Source: an uncultured Saccharospirillaceae bacterium (lineage in GTDB: Bacteria; Bacteroidota; Bacteroidia; Flavobacteriales_D; CAJJDF01). Taken from it: 64,000 bases of DNA. The position numbers and the translations under genes were made by a program. How positions within the stretch are numbered: position 1 is the first letter of the stretch; the number at the start of each line of letters is the position of its first letter. Shown here piece after piece: positions 43,330 through 52,080 of this stretch. A model generated the notes under the pieces. The model saw only the letters and a program-made list of their open reading frames with translations. It ran no database searches and was not told the DNA's origin. The stretch lies in NCBI GenBank assembly GCA_950054195.1, contig CATLPG010000006.1, positions 1-64,000 of the forward strand, read 5' to 3'.

Positions 43330-45549
43330 TTGTTATTTGCAGTAAAACATAAATGGTATTTTTTAAGCGCGTTTTTGCTTATTACTATCTTCTTGGGTAT
43401 TCAAATAAAACACCTAAGGTTTGAGCATAACCTAGAAGATTTTTTCAATAAAAATTATAACTTTTACCAGTTTAACCAATCTTTTTTTAAGCAATTTAAT
43501 CGCTCACAAGGGAAATCTAATGGAGAAAAGAAAATAGCCATTATCCTATCTAACGATAAAGAGGTTAGCTATGATTTTTTATCTAAACTCAATAACTTTT
43601 CACAAGATTTAAAACAAATTGATAGCATTAAATCGCAAGATCATGTGCTAAAAATCCCTCTTTTTATATTTACACCTTTAGGTCGTTATCCCTATAAAAT
43701 TTTTCATCTAGATGAACCCTCTCGCTTTGCTAGTGATTTACAAAACATAAAAAACAATAAAGATTTAGCTATAAAGTATCTCTCAAACGATTACAAATCA
43801 ACACTTGTTTACATAACCCTAAAAAAGAACCAAACAATTGATGATATACTAGCTATTAAACAAGAAATTGAAAAAAAAGCTGAGCCTTACGAGTTTGAAT
43901 CGATACACTTTTACAACAACGAACTTACAAACTATTATGTAGTAAATAAGCTTAAAGAAAAATCTGCTTTGCTTACCATTATAGCCGTTATTCTTATAAT
44001 CCTTATTCTATCGTTTTTTACACGGTCGTTTTTAGGTGTAATATTGCCACTTGTAATTGTTCTCATTACCGTTATTTGGATTATTGGAACAATTTGTTTG
44101 CTCGATATCCCTTTAAATGTTTTAACTATTGCAATTCCAGTAATTGTTGGTGTTATATCTTTAAGTGATGTAATCCATCTTGTTTCACGATTTAATGAAG
44201 AAAAAACACATGATAAAAACCTAAAAATTAAGCTTACCGAAAAAGATATGCTTCGGGCAATTATTTTAACATCAGTAACAACTTCACTAGGTTTTATATC
44301 GCTTATTCCTTCCAATATTCAAGTATTCATTGAATTTGGATTTTTCTCTACTTTAGGGGTTCTTTATGCATTTGTATTAGCTTACTGGCTACTTCCTATT
44401 CTTCTCTATTACGCAAAGCCTGTTAAGGTTAAAAATTACTTAAAGTATATTACACCTCAACGGATCTATATAAAACCAACATTAATTGTATCAAGCATTA
44501 TTATTGTTTTGGCTATAATTGGTGTATCCTTAGTTAAAAATCAATCATTTATTTATGATGATTTAAACGCTCAAGATGAAGCAAGTAAAACGGTTAAATT
44601 AATGGCAGAAGATTTCTATGGAATTAGGGACTTGTCATTAGCCATAGAATTTAAAAACGGGCAAACAACAGACTTTGAAAATATAGTACTAATTGATAGT
44701 ATCGAAAAAAAAGTAAATAGACTATACGGACAAAGTAATTACCTAGGATTAACGTTTTTCATTAAACAAATGAACCGTGCTCTGCATGGTGGTAACTTCG
44801 AGTATTACAGAGTTCCAACTAATGAGAAAGATTTTAAAAGAGTAATGAGAAAGCTCAATAAAAACAAAAAACTTGTTTCATTAGATGGTTTTATCTCCAA
44901 AGACAAAAAATCTACGTTTTTATATGGTCAAATTCACGATCCTGGTAGTTATGATATTGACTTAAAAAACAAAGAACTTGTACATTGGGTTAATACAAAT
45001 TTTAGCGATCAAGTTACACTAACCCCTACAGGAGGATCTAATATTATCGACCAAACAAACTTTACTGTAACCAAAACCATGATGCTTAGTTTAACTTTCA
45101 TTATGCTCGTAATAATGGTGCTTATTATGGTTCTTTTTAAATCAGTTTCACTAGGTTTTATCTCGTTAATTCCAAACATGCTGCCTTTAATCATTATTAT
45201 GGGAGTAGTTGGCTGGTTTAACATGGGGCTAAGCGTAACCATATCCATTGTGTTTACAATTGTTTTTGGAATTGCCGTAGATGATACTATTCATTTTTTA
45301 AGCAGGTACCGAATAGAAAAAGCAAAAGGCATATCGAATCTTGATGTAGTAGAAAATTGCATAAAAACAACTGGAAGTGCTATTTCTTTAACTACTATTA
45401 TATTAATTGCCGGTTTTGGAACTCTTCTCTTTTCTGATTTTAGAGCAAACTTTACTACGGGGTTATTAGTATCTATTGGTTTGCTTGTTGCTGTACTTTG
45501 CGATTTATTTCTTTTTCCAGTTTTGCTCTATATAATGAAAAAGAAGTAG
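43330..45549 (+). CDS. MMPL/RND-family membrane transporter
   Basis: The 739-residue protein has two matching halves, each with one helix, a periplasmic domain and five helices, for a total of 12. Each half has the family motif after helix 4: GVISLSDVIHLVSRF (about 275) and GIAVDDTIHFLSRY (about 645). It is closer to the lipid exporters of the MmpL/hopanoid type than to the 1000-residue AcrB pumps, and no membrane-fusion or TolC-like gene is adjacent. It starts at TTG six bases after EnvC. It may move lipids or other hydrophobic compounds out of the inner membrane. Confidence 0.9.
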   Translation: MLFAVKHKWYFLSAFLLITIFLGIQIKHLRFEHNLEDFFNKNYNFYQFNQSFFKQFNRSQGKSNGEKKIAIILSNDKEVSYDFLSKLNNFSQDLKQIDSIKSQDHVLKIPLFIFTPLGRYPYKIFHLDEPSRFASDLQNIKNNKDLAIKYLSNDYKSTLVYITLKKNQTIDDILAIKQEIEKKAEPYEFESIHFYNNELTNYYVVNKLKEKSALLTIIAVILIILILSFFTRSFLGVILPLVIVLITVIWIIGTICLLDIPLNVLTIAIPVIVGVISLSDVIHLVSRFNEEKTHDKNLKIKLTEKDMLRAIILTSVTTSLGFISLIPSNIQVFIEFGFFSTLGVLYAFVLAYWLLPILLYYAKPVKVKNYLKYITPQRIYIKPTLIVSSIIIVLAIIGVSLVKNQSFIYDDLNAQDEASKTVKLMAEDFYGIRDLSLAIEFKNGQTTDFENIVLIDSIEKKVNRLYGQSNYLGLTFFIKQMNRALHGGNFEYYRVPTNEKDFKRVMRKLNKNKKLVSLDGFISKDKKSTFLYGQIHDPGSYDIDLKNKELVHWVNTNFSDQVTLTPTGGSNIIDQTNFTVTKTMMLSLTFIMLVIMVLIMVLFKSVSLGFISLIPNMLPLIIIMGVVGWFNMGLSVTISIVFTIVFGIAVDDTIHFLSRYRIEKAKGISNLDVVENCIKTTGSAISLTTIILIAGFGTLLFSDFRANFTTGLLVSIGLLVAVLCDLFLFPVLLYIMKKK

Positions 45550-45559
45550 CCGTACTCTG

Positions 45560-46516
45560 TCAAAACAAACCTCGCTGTCTAGTTTTTAGAATATATTCCA
45601 ATAAAATAGGAGCTTTAGCAATGGTATGGTAATTAACAATTTCTCCACCAAAACCTCTAAAAAATGTTTCAATAGCAGGTAACATGGATCCATCAAAATC
45701 GAAATGCTCTATACCTTTAGATTTAGCTAATTTAATGCTTTCCCACATGAGCAACGCTCCTGCTCCTTCGTGTTTAAATTCGCTACTGTATCCTCCGAAT
45801 TTATATGTAGTCTTATTATCATCAAATACGCAAAAGTTTGCTGCTACTGGATGCTTATTATGGTCAAAAGCTATATGCATATAGGATGAATCCTCTGTCA
45901 TGTTTTTAAGGATGTTTTCTATAATAGTGTAGTCAACGGTTTTATTATTTCTATCGTAAGTGCTTTTAATAAGATCAACTGCAATAGAGTTTGTATTCTT
46001 TACTTTCTCAAATGTAACACCATCCTTTATTGCTTTCTTAATGTTCTTCCTCCTCTCTGAAGACATGTTACTAAATAACTCTTCTTCTGACTGTAGTAAA
46101 TCCAACTGATAAGTGATTCTTGTAGACACTTTAAAGTTTTTATGAATAAAAGGTGTTATGTTTTTTACCGATGACGGAAAATCAACAATCATTATCTCTC
46201 TTCTCGTCCCTAAGTAATCAGCAATTGCAATTAAAACTTCTTTATCAAACTTTTGCTTGTTAGCATTATTTGTTGCGAGGTTTTTATAGGTAAGCTCACA
46301 TGTGGGCATAAACGGTGGTGCCGATAATTGCTTAAAAAACTTTAATCTTTTATAGTTGTATAAAAAAAATGACCCTATAAGTTCATTGTTATTATTAAAT
46401 ATACCTATAGGTGTTAGCTTATCATGATCATAGCTTTTTAGCCAATTTATATTTAAAAAAGCTGATGAAACAGAGAGTTCTTTTATATCACTTATATGTA
46501 TTTTGGATAAGTACAC
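45560..46516 (-). CDS. FemAB/GNAT-like acyl- or aminoacyltransferase
   Basis: The 318-residue protein has two tandem GNAT-like halves as in FemAB-type enzymes: SAPPFMPTCELTYKNL, RITYQLDLLQSEEELFSNMS, RRKNIKKAIKDGVTFEKV and YKFGGYSSEFKHEGAGALLM, HFDFDGSMLPAIETFFRGFG. It is cytosolic and lacks a signal peptide. In polysaccharide loci such proteins add an amino-acid or acyl group to a sugar precursor; this is inferred. Its stop lies ten bases from the convergent MMPL stop, and its start four bases from the stop of the glycosyltransferase upstream. Confidence 0.83.
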   Translation of the reverse strand: MYLSKIHISDIKELSVSSAFLNINWLKSYDHDKLTPIGIFNNNNELIGSFFLYNYKRLKFFKQLSAPPFMPTCELTYKNLATNNANKQKFDKEVLIAIADYLGTRREIMIVDFPSSVKNITPFIHKNFKVSTRITYQLDLLQSEEELFSNMSSERRKNIKKAIKDGVTFEKVKNTNSIAVDLIKSTYDRNNKTVDYTIIENILKNMTEDSSYMHIAFDHNKHPVAANFCVFDDNKTTYKFGGYSSEFKHEGAGALLMWESIKLAKSKGIEHFDFDGSMLPAIETFFRGFGGEIVNYHTIAKAPILLEYILKTRQRGLF

Positions 46517-46520
46517 GTGC

Positions 46521-47654
46521 TTAGACTAATTCTTTGTAAAGTTGTATAAGTTTTTTTGACTCACTTTCCCAACTATATTTTTCTTTAATTTCTTGATAAG
46601 CGATATCACCCATTTTTTTATAATCGTTCATGTTATGAAAGAACAATTCAATCGCTTCTTTTATTTTTTTTGGATCATTGGGATCTACAAAAAAGGCATA
46701 GTTACCATAGTAATTTTTCCAATAAGGAAAATCAGAAACAATAATAGGTATACCGCAGGTCATGTACTCAAATATTTTATTTGGTAAACAGTTTAAATGA
46801 TTTTTTTCGGGTAAAAATGTGGCTACTCCTATATGTGCTTTTTTCATGTTGTAGTATACTTCTTCCAGCGGAATTTTGCCTAAATAATGAATTTTATATC
46901 TATCTAGTTCTAAACACTCTTTCTTATAGGCCTCAGTTTCCCAAGCTCCATATAATATTAACTGAATTGGTAAGTTAACTAATGAAACTGCTTTACAAAC
47001 TTCAAAAATTCCTCTAATTTTAGTTAATCCACCTGCATATATAATTGTTGGTGTTTCAAACTTTTCACTTTGCTTAATATTTTCTATCATTGATATGATG
47101 GGGTAGTTACTTATTAGTACCCCTTTTTTTGGGGATAGAAACTGAACAATTTCTGGAGTTACACTTATAACACTATTAAAGCTCCAAATACCAATTTTCT
47201 CTATTAATCGATATGAAAAAGCAACAGTTTTCCTTAAAAAAAGTGGTCCTAACCACGCTTTATTTTCAATTTGATGAGATACATTTTCATGCGAATCAAA
47301 AATTACTTTTTTTCCTAAAAGACGAAGAAAAATGCCCAACGGTATTAATTCTGGGTCATGAAAATGATATATTTTAGCCTTTGTTTTAAGGGCTTTCTGC
47401 AAAGCAGAAAAGGGTTTAATTAAAATTCTTTGTAATCTGTTTTTTGTTGGTTTAAGAGGAATTATTTTAACCCCTTCAAGTATCTGCTCTTTTTCTGCAT
47501 TAATAATTAATGATACATCAAAGCCTGCTTTAGCTAAGGAAATACATTCTTTGTAAAATATACGAATATCATATAATGAATGTACGGTTGATATATGGCA
47601 AACTTTTGTGTTGATTTTTTTAATTTTTAGGTTACTCGCTTTTAGTTTTTCCAT
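46521..47654 (-). CDS. GT4-family glycosyltransferase
   Basis: The 377-residue protein has the GT-B fold of family 4: N-terminal VCHISTVHSLYDIRIFYKEC, KIYHFHDPELIPLGIFLRLL, VIFDSHENV, then TIIYAGGLTKIRGIFEVCKA and the nucleotide-sugar site LPNKIFEYMTCGIPIIVSDF. The ATG at 47654 is preferred over the ATG two codons upstream. It should add a sugar from an NDP-donor to a lipid-linked glycan at the inner face of the membrane. Linkage and sugar are unknown. It lies in the minus-strand half of the polysaccharide locus. Confidence 0.88.
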   Translation of the reverse strand: MEKLKASNLKIKKINTKVCHISTVHSLYDIRIFYKECISLAKAGFDVSLIINAEKEQILEGVKIIPLKPTKNRLQRILIKPFSALQKALKTKAKIYHFHDPELIPLGIFLRLLGKKVIFDSHENVSHQIENKAWLGPLFLRKTVAFSYRLIEKIGIWSFNSVISVTPEIVQFLSPKKGVLISNYPIISMIENIKQSEKFETPTIIYAGGLTKIRGIFEVCKAVSLVNLPIQLILYGAWETEAYKKECLELDRYKIHYLGKIPLEEVYYNMKKAHIGVATFLPEKNHLNCLPNKIFEYMTCGIPIIVSDFPYWKNYYGNYAFFVDPNDPKKIKEAIELFFHNMNDYKKMGDIAYQEIKEKYSWESESKKLIQLYKELV

Positions 47655-47670
47655 TAACAAGATAATGCCT

Positions 47671-49119
47671 TTATTGAATATTTAACAACTTTAATAAATC
47701 ATCAAACATTTGTTTAGGTGTTTTGTTTTGTTTCTTGTCTAGAAGATTTGTTTTTTCAGACTTATTAATAAGCTCATCAAAGTTATTTCCATCTGAATAG
47801 TATGCCATATTAGAATCTATTAATTCTTTAAAATATTCATTTGCCATTGGGTGTATAAAAATAGTTTTTATACCATACTCTGCTGCTTCAATTGCTGTTC
47901 CAGAATAATTAGTAATATGTAAAAAGCTTTGGGCTAATTCAACGGGAAGAGGAGGTTGGTCTTTACCACTTAATAAAACGTATTTAGCAAGATCATTGGC
48001 AATTAAAAAAGATTCGATTTCATTGATTCGATTAAAATCTGTTGGGTGAACTCTTAAAACCCATTTATGAGTTCCTGTTTTAATACTTTCAACTAAATAT
48101 TTTGGAAATAAAATATCATTTGAAAAAGGCTGAAGCGAGTATAAAATGATGTTTCCCTTAATCAATTCTGATTTATTATTAAAATAACTTAACCAAGGGT
48201 TTCCATTAACAATAAATGAATGCATCTCATTACTTTGTATCCAAGGTTTGATGGTTTTATTAGATTCTTCATCCCATTGCCAAAAAATAGAGGGAAATAA
48301 ACTATATGATTTATTTTCAATTATACCCCAATTACCGTAAGCCATGTGAAGAGGTGGCTGAGGACCGTGTTGAAACTCAACAGAGGGTATATTTAATGAT
48401 TTTGAAGCTAAATTTAATGCCATACTATTCATTGAATAATAACAAACTTCGAATACTATTTTTGGCTTTATTTTTTTAAGTATTTTTTTATACGTTTTTA
48501 CCATTAAAAAAAGTCGCTCAAATTGTTTTATTATATTCTTTAGTTCATAATTTTCAAGTCTATTATTAAGTAAGTTGTCATTTTTTAACTGCTTATAAAA
48601 ATGAGCATATTGCGGTAAGTTTACATCTTTAATTATAGGTATAAGCTTTTTTATTTTAGAAGAAATTACATCTGTTGAATAATGAAAGTCTTCAAAAAAG
48701 AATAACTGTTTATAATTATTTACCTCCTCTTTTTTTGAGTAATATCCTTTGGTATTATGCTCAACAATGCTGTAAGAAGAAATTGTGGCATCCTCAACTA
48801 ACGGGTCGTAAAACTTATTCCAGTATTTATTATTATACTTTGCTCGATGTGCATAAGTTGAAGTGAAAAAATAATCTTTTTGCTTTAAACGATTATATGA
48901 AAAAACTGACTTAAAGAGTTTTTTTAGCTTATTATTATCTGTTGTTTTAAATGATTGGCTTTTTCGAACAAAGGTTTTATTATTTGCAAAATTCAAATCA
49001 GTAAAAAGCTTAATTCTAATAAAAGGCCAAATAATTTCATTATTTATTACCCATTCATTAACTGGATAGTTATTCTCAATGTTTAAAATGTATTGGCTTA
49101 TTTCTTTTGTTTTTATCAT
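47671..49119 (-). CDS. Putative polysaccharide glycosyltransferase of unassigned family
   Basis: The 482-residue soluble protein has no family I can name with certainty. The C-terminal half looks GT-B-like: SLNIPSVEFQHGPQPPLHMA contains a QHG motif as in Kdo and capsule transferases, followed by HKWVLRVHPTDF, HITNYSGTAIEAAEYGIKTI and FIHPMANEYF, in the way CDP-glycerol- and capsule-type enzymes bind the donor. The N-terminal half has only a WPFIRIKLFTDL segment, also seen in capsule-related proteins. It abuts the Wzt-like ABC gene directly, so it may make the linker or terminus of the exported glycan. Confidence 0.7.
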   Translation of the reverse strand: MIKTKEISQYILNIENNYPVNEWVINNEIIWPFIRIKLFTDLNFANNKTFVRKSQSFKTTDNNKLKKLFKSVFSYNRLKQKDYFFTSTYAHRAKYNNKYWNKFYDPLVEDATISSYSIVEHNTKGYYSKKEEVNNYKQLFFFEDFHYSTDVISSKIKKLIPIIKDVNLPQYAHFYKQLKNDNLLNNRLENYELKNIIKQFERLFLMVKTYKKILKKIKPKIVFEVCYYSMNSMALNLASKSLNIPSVEFQHGPQPPLHMAYGNWGIIENKSYSLFPSIFWQWDEESNKTIKPWIQSNEMHSFIVNGNPWLSYFNNKSELIKGNIILYSLQPFSNDILFPKYLVESIKTGTHKWVLRVHPTDFNRINEIESFLIANDLAKYVLLSGKDQPPLPVELAQSFLHITNYSGTAIEAAEYGIKTIFIHPMANEYFKELIDSNMAYYSDGNNFDELINKSEKTNLLDKKQNKTPKQMFDDLLKLLNIQ

Positions 49120-49848
49120 TTATGAAGCTAAATACATCTCTAGTACTTCATCTGTTTCTCCAAATGCCCTTTGAACACCACCATCAATCCAAAGGCATTT
49201 ATTGGTATATTCCTTTATCGTTTCAGAATCATGACTAACTAAAATAATGGTTGTAGTATCGTCTTTAATTAGCTCGATCATTTTATCTTGGCTCTTTTTT
49301 TGAAACTTGAAATCTCCTACCCCTAAAATTTCATCTATCATCATGATATCTCTTCTAAGTGTAATAGCAATTGAAAAACCTAGTCTGGATTTCATTCCTG
49401 ACGAGTAGTTTTTAACTGGTTGGTATATAAAGTCGCCTAGCTCTGAAAAATCAATGATTTCTTGCAGTTTACTTTTAATAAATTTTTCCTTAAACCCTAT
49501 TAAAACACCTGTTAAAAAAATATTTTCAAGTCCGCTTAATTCATTTTTAAATCCAGTATTTAATGATAATAGAGAAGATAAAGATCCTTTGGTTTTTAAT
49601 GTTCCTCCATCTGGTAAATAAACGCCTGCAATTGTTCTTAAAAGGGTACTTTTTCCAGAACCATTTTTTCCAACTACACCTAAAATATCTCCTTTATTGA
49701 TTGAAAACGATATTTTATCCAGCGCTGTTAACTCTTTTTTATCTTGCTTCCTCGTTCTGTTTAGGAGCAAATTGCGTATAGAACTTCTCCTGTACTTACT
49801 AAGTTTAAATTTAATTGATATGTCTTTTGCTTCAATGATTGGACTCAT
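49120..49848 (-). CDS. Polysaccharide ABC exporter ATPase (Wzt/TagH type)
   Basis: The 242-residue ATPase has Walker A GKNGSGKST (60-68), signature YSSGMKSRL (148-156) and Walker B IMMIDE (about 168-173), and the FKNELSGLENIFLTG segment specific to O-antigen and teichoic acid exporters. It ends soon after the ATPase core, without the C-terminal carbohydrate-binding domain found in Wzt proteins that recognise a capped O-antigen. It powers flipping of the undecaprenyl-linked polymer with the permease encoded three bases upstream. Confidence 0.93.
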   Translation of the reverse strand: MSPIIEAKDISIKFKLSKYRRSSIRNLLLNRTRKQDKKELTALDKISFSINKGDILGVVGKNGSGKSTLLRTIAGVYLPDGGTLKTKGSLSSLLSLNTGFKNELSGLENIFLTGVLIGFKEKFIKSKLQEIIDFSELGDFIYQPVKNYSSGMKSRLGFSIAITLRRDIMMIDEILGVGDFKFQKKSQDKMIELIKDDTTTIILVSHDSETIKEYTNKCLWIDGGVQRAFGETDEVLEMYLAS

Positions 49849-49851
49849 ACA

Positions 49852-50634
49852 TTAAACATCTTTAGAAAATTTATTGTCATATCTATTAAAAATCCACATA
49901 CCTATCAATAAAAAAACTAAGCTGTATAATACAAAAATGCCAAATGAATAATCAATGCTTTTACCTTTTACCAAGATGTTTTTATAGTTTTCGAATAACG
50001 AAGCTAATGGATTTAACCATAAATATATTTTTTGGTACTTCTCTGGAATTCTACTTAAATCATAGAGTACTGGAGATAAATACAAAATTAATCGAGTAAC
50101 AAACATTAAAATGTTTTGAATATCTCTAAAATAAACACCTATTGCACTAAATATTAGGCCTAAACCTAAAACAAAAACATACTGTACTGCTATTATTAAG
50201 GGTAGAAATAGCATATTATATGAAAAATCTGCCTTAAAAATAAACAGCATAGGAACTAAAACAATTAATCCCATAAAGTAGTTAACCAACCCTATATTTA
50301 CTTCATTAATGACCAAAATAGAAAAGGGAAATTTAACCGATTTTATAATATTGGCATTACTCAAAATTATTTTACTGGAGTTAATTAGCGAAAAACTAAA
50401 CCACCTGTAAGGTAATAAGCCTGCAAATAGTAATACGGGATATTGATCACCTCCTCTTTTAAATATTACTGAAATAAGTAACACATAAATGAGCATCATA
50501 AAAAAGGGGTCTAAAATAGCCCAGATGAAACCCAGTGACATGTTTTTATAGCGAATTTTTAAGTCACTTTTCAACAGGTAAGAAACGAGTTCCTTTCTAT
50601 CTATAACTTCTTTTATGTTTTTTATTAGGCTCAT
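49852..50634 (-). CDS. Polysaccharide ABC exporter permease (Wzm/TagG type)
   Basis: The 260-residue protein has six membrane helices and the ABC-2 exporter signature: LRYKNMSLGFIWAILDPFFM-like start at about 28-46, FAGLLPYRWFSFSLINSSKI, and FRDIQNILMFVTRLILYLSP with VLYDLSRIPEKYQ. It forms the channel for the ATPase encoded just downstream. Together they export a finished lipid-linked polysaccharide, as in the Wzm-Wzt pathway for O-antigens or the TagGH pathway. Confidence 0.92.
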   Translation of the reverse strand: MSLIKNIKEVIDRKELVSYLLKSDLKIRYKNMSLGFIWAILDPFFMMLIYVLLISVIFKRGGDQYPVLLFAGLLPYRWFSFSLINSSKIILSNANIIKSVKFPFSILVINEVNIGLVNYFMGLIVLVPMLFIFKADFSYNMLFLPLIIAVQYVFVLGLGLIFSAIGVYFRDIQNILMFVTRLILYLSPVLYDLSRIPEKYQKIYLWLNPLASLFENYKNILVKGKSIDYSFGIFVLYSLVFLLIGMWIFNRYDNKFSKDV

Positions 50635-50656
50635 TTATCCTTTTAACAAAACAAAC

Positions 50657-51979
50657 TTAATTCTTTTCTAAGTTACCGTATAACTCAAGAAGCTTTTTTT
50701 CTTCGTTTTCCCAGTGATACTTGTCTTTACAGTTAGCTAAGTTTGCTTTTGCTTTATTATACGCTTCGGTATCCTCTAAAAAACTAGTAATTGCTTGTGC
50801 GATGCTCTCTGGGCTTTTAGGATCGAAGGTTGCTCCTATATTTTCTTTTTCTATTAACTTTTGTAGTTCTGGAAAGTTACTTACAGCCAAAGGTACTTCT
50901 GCTTGAATATATTCAAACACTTTATTAGGTAATGAATAGTAATTGTTTAATGAAACATTTTGAATAGGTGAAATACAAAGATCTGCAGAAGATAAATACG
51001 ATGGTACTTCATTACTAGGTACTGGACCATACATGTAAAATCGATCCTGTACATTTTCTTGTTGAGCAATTTTAGTTAGTTTATTTACAAAATCTTCTTT
51101 ACCAAAACCCAAAAAGACCAAACGATAATTTTTTGGTAATAGTTTTAGGCTAACTACCAAATATTCGAGCCCTCTGCCTATAGTAAAACCTCCAGAATAC
51201 ATCACTACTTTTTCGGTAGTAAAGCCTAGTTTTTCTTTAATAGATACCCGATTAGCTTGATCTATTTTAATTGGTGTGTTTAGTATAATTATAGGCTTTT
51301 TGATTGAATACCTTATGGCTAATTCATCAGCAATAGATTCACTTACCGTTATTACTGCACTAGCTTTTCTTATTCTTTTTCTTTCAAATTTCTTTTGTAA
51401 TTTTTTATACCAGTTAGGTGTAAAGTATGGCTTGTCTCTTTCAATAAAAAGCTCATGCGAGTCGTAAATTAATTTGGCTTTGTACTTTTTAGCTAGTTTT
51501 GCTCCTATGTGCAATGTACTCATATCATGAGAGTGAACATAATCTACTTTTTTATATTCATTTTTAACTTCTTTATACACTTCACCATAAAAACTTTTAT
51601 AGCTAAGGAGTTTATTAATTGTGCTAATAAAGAACTTGTAATTAGACATTTTTTTTCGCGAGGTTTCGTATGAAACTGATTTATTCTTTAAAACATTTTG
51701 TTGCTCCGAATTAAGCGTTTTTGTTTTATTAGAGCCATAAAGGCTTCGTTTTAATCCACTGAAGCCTTTTTCTCCTAAAATCTGCTTATGAATGGGTTTA
51801 ATTTTCACTCTTTTTAAAGTGAACCCGTTTATTTCCTCCGTTTTAGGTAGTTCTTTTTTCCATAAAGCATATAGTGTTAAATCATATCCGTTGTTTACAA
51901 TACTAGTTGCTTCTTTTAGTACCCTAGAGTCGTTTATAAAATGATTGTAAACAATCATCACTACCTGCTTTTTAACCAT
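50657..51979 (-). CDS. GT4-family glycosyltransferase
   Basis: The 440-residue protein has a GT-B fold: QVVMIVYNHFINDSRVLKEA, VDYVHSHDMSTLHIGAKLAK, LIYDSHELFIERDKP, then KVVMYSGGFTIGRGLEYLVV, FMYGPVPSNEVPSYLSSAD and the donor site SLPNKVFEYIQAEVPLAVSN. A basic insertion of about 45 residues occurs at 85-130. It leads the minus-strand half of the locus, 22 bases before the permease gene, and is divergent from the WbuB-like gene with about 100 bases between starts. Confidence 0.9.
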   Translation of the reverse strand: MVKKQVVMIVYNHFINDSRVLKEATSIVNNGYDLTLYALWKKELPKTEEINGFTLKRVKIKPIHKQILGEKGFSGLKRSLYGSNKTKTLNSEQQNVLKNKSVSYETSRKKMSNYKFFISTINKLLSYKSFYGEVYKEVKNEYKKVDYVHSHDMSTLHIGAKLAKKYKAKLIYDSHELFIERDKPYFTPNWYKKLQKKFERKRIRKASAVITVSESIADELAIRYSIKKPIIILNTPIKIDQANRVSIKEKLGFTTEKVVMYSGGFTIGRGLEYLVVSLKLLPKNYRLVFLGFGKEDFVNKLTKIAQQENVQDRFYMYGPVPSNEVPSYLSSADLCISPIQNVSLNNYYSLPNKVFEYIQAEVPLAVSNFPELQKLIEKENIGATFDPKSPESIAQAITSFLEDTEAYNKAKANLANCKDKYHWENEEKKLLELYGNLEKN

Positions 51980-52080
51980 GCCTAAAATTACTATATATAA
52001 GTCGAAAAATAAATAGATATAAAATAGCCTCTAAAATAATTTTTATAATCATTAATAAAGAATATTTTTAGTTACTTACT

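Noticed and set aside
43935-44315. Minus-strand open frame of 126 codons inside the MMPL gene
   Set aside because: Shadow of the membrane helices; Ile/Thr/Lys-rich with no recognisable features.
43330-45549. Heavy-metal or multidrug RND efflux pump
   Set aside because: At 739 residues it is too short for HAE/HME-RND, and no membrane-fusion or TolC-like gene is adjacent; MMPL fits better.
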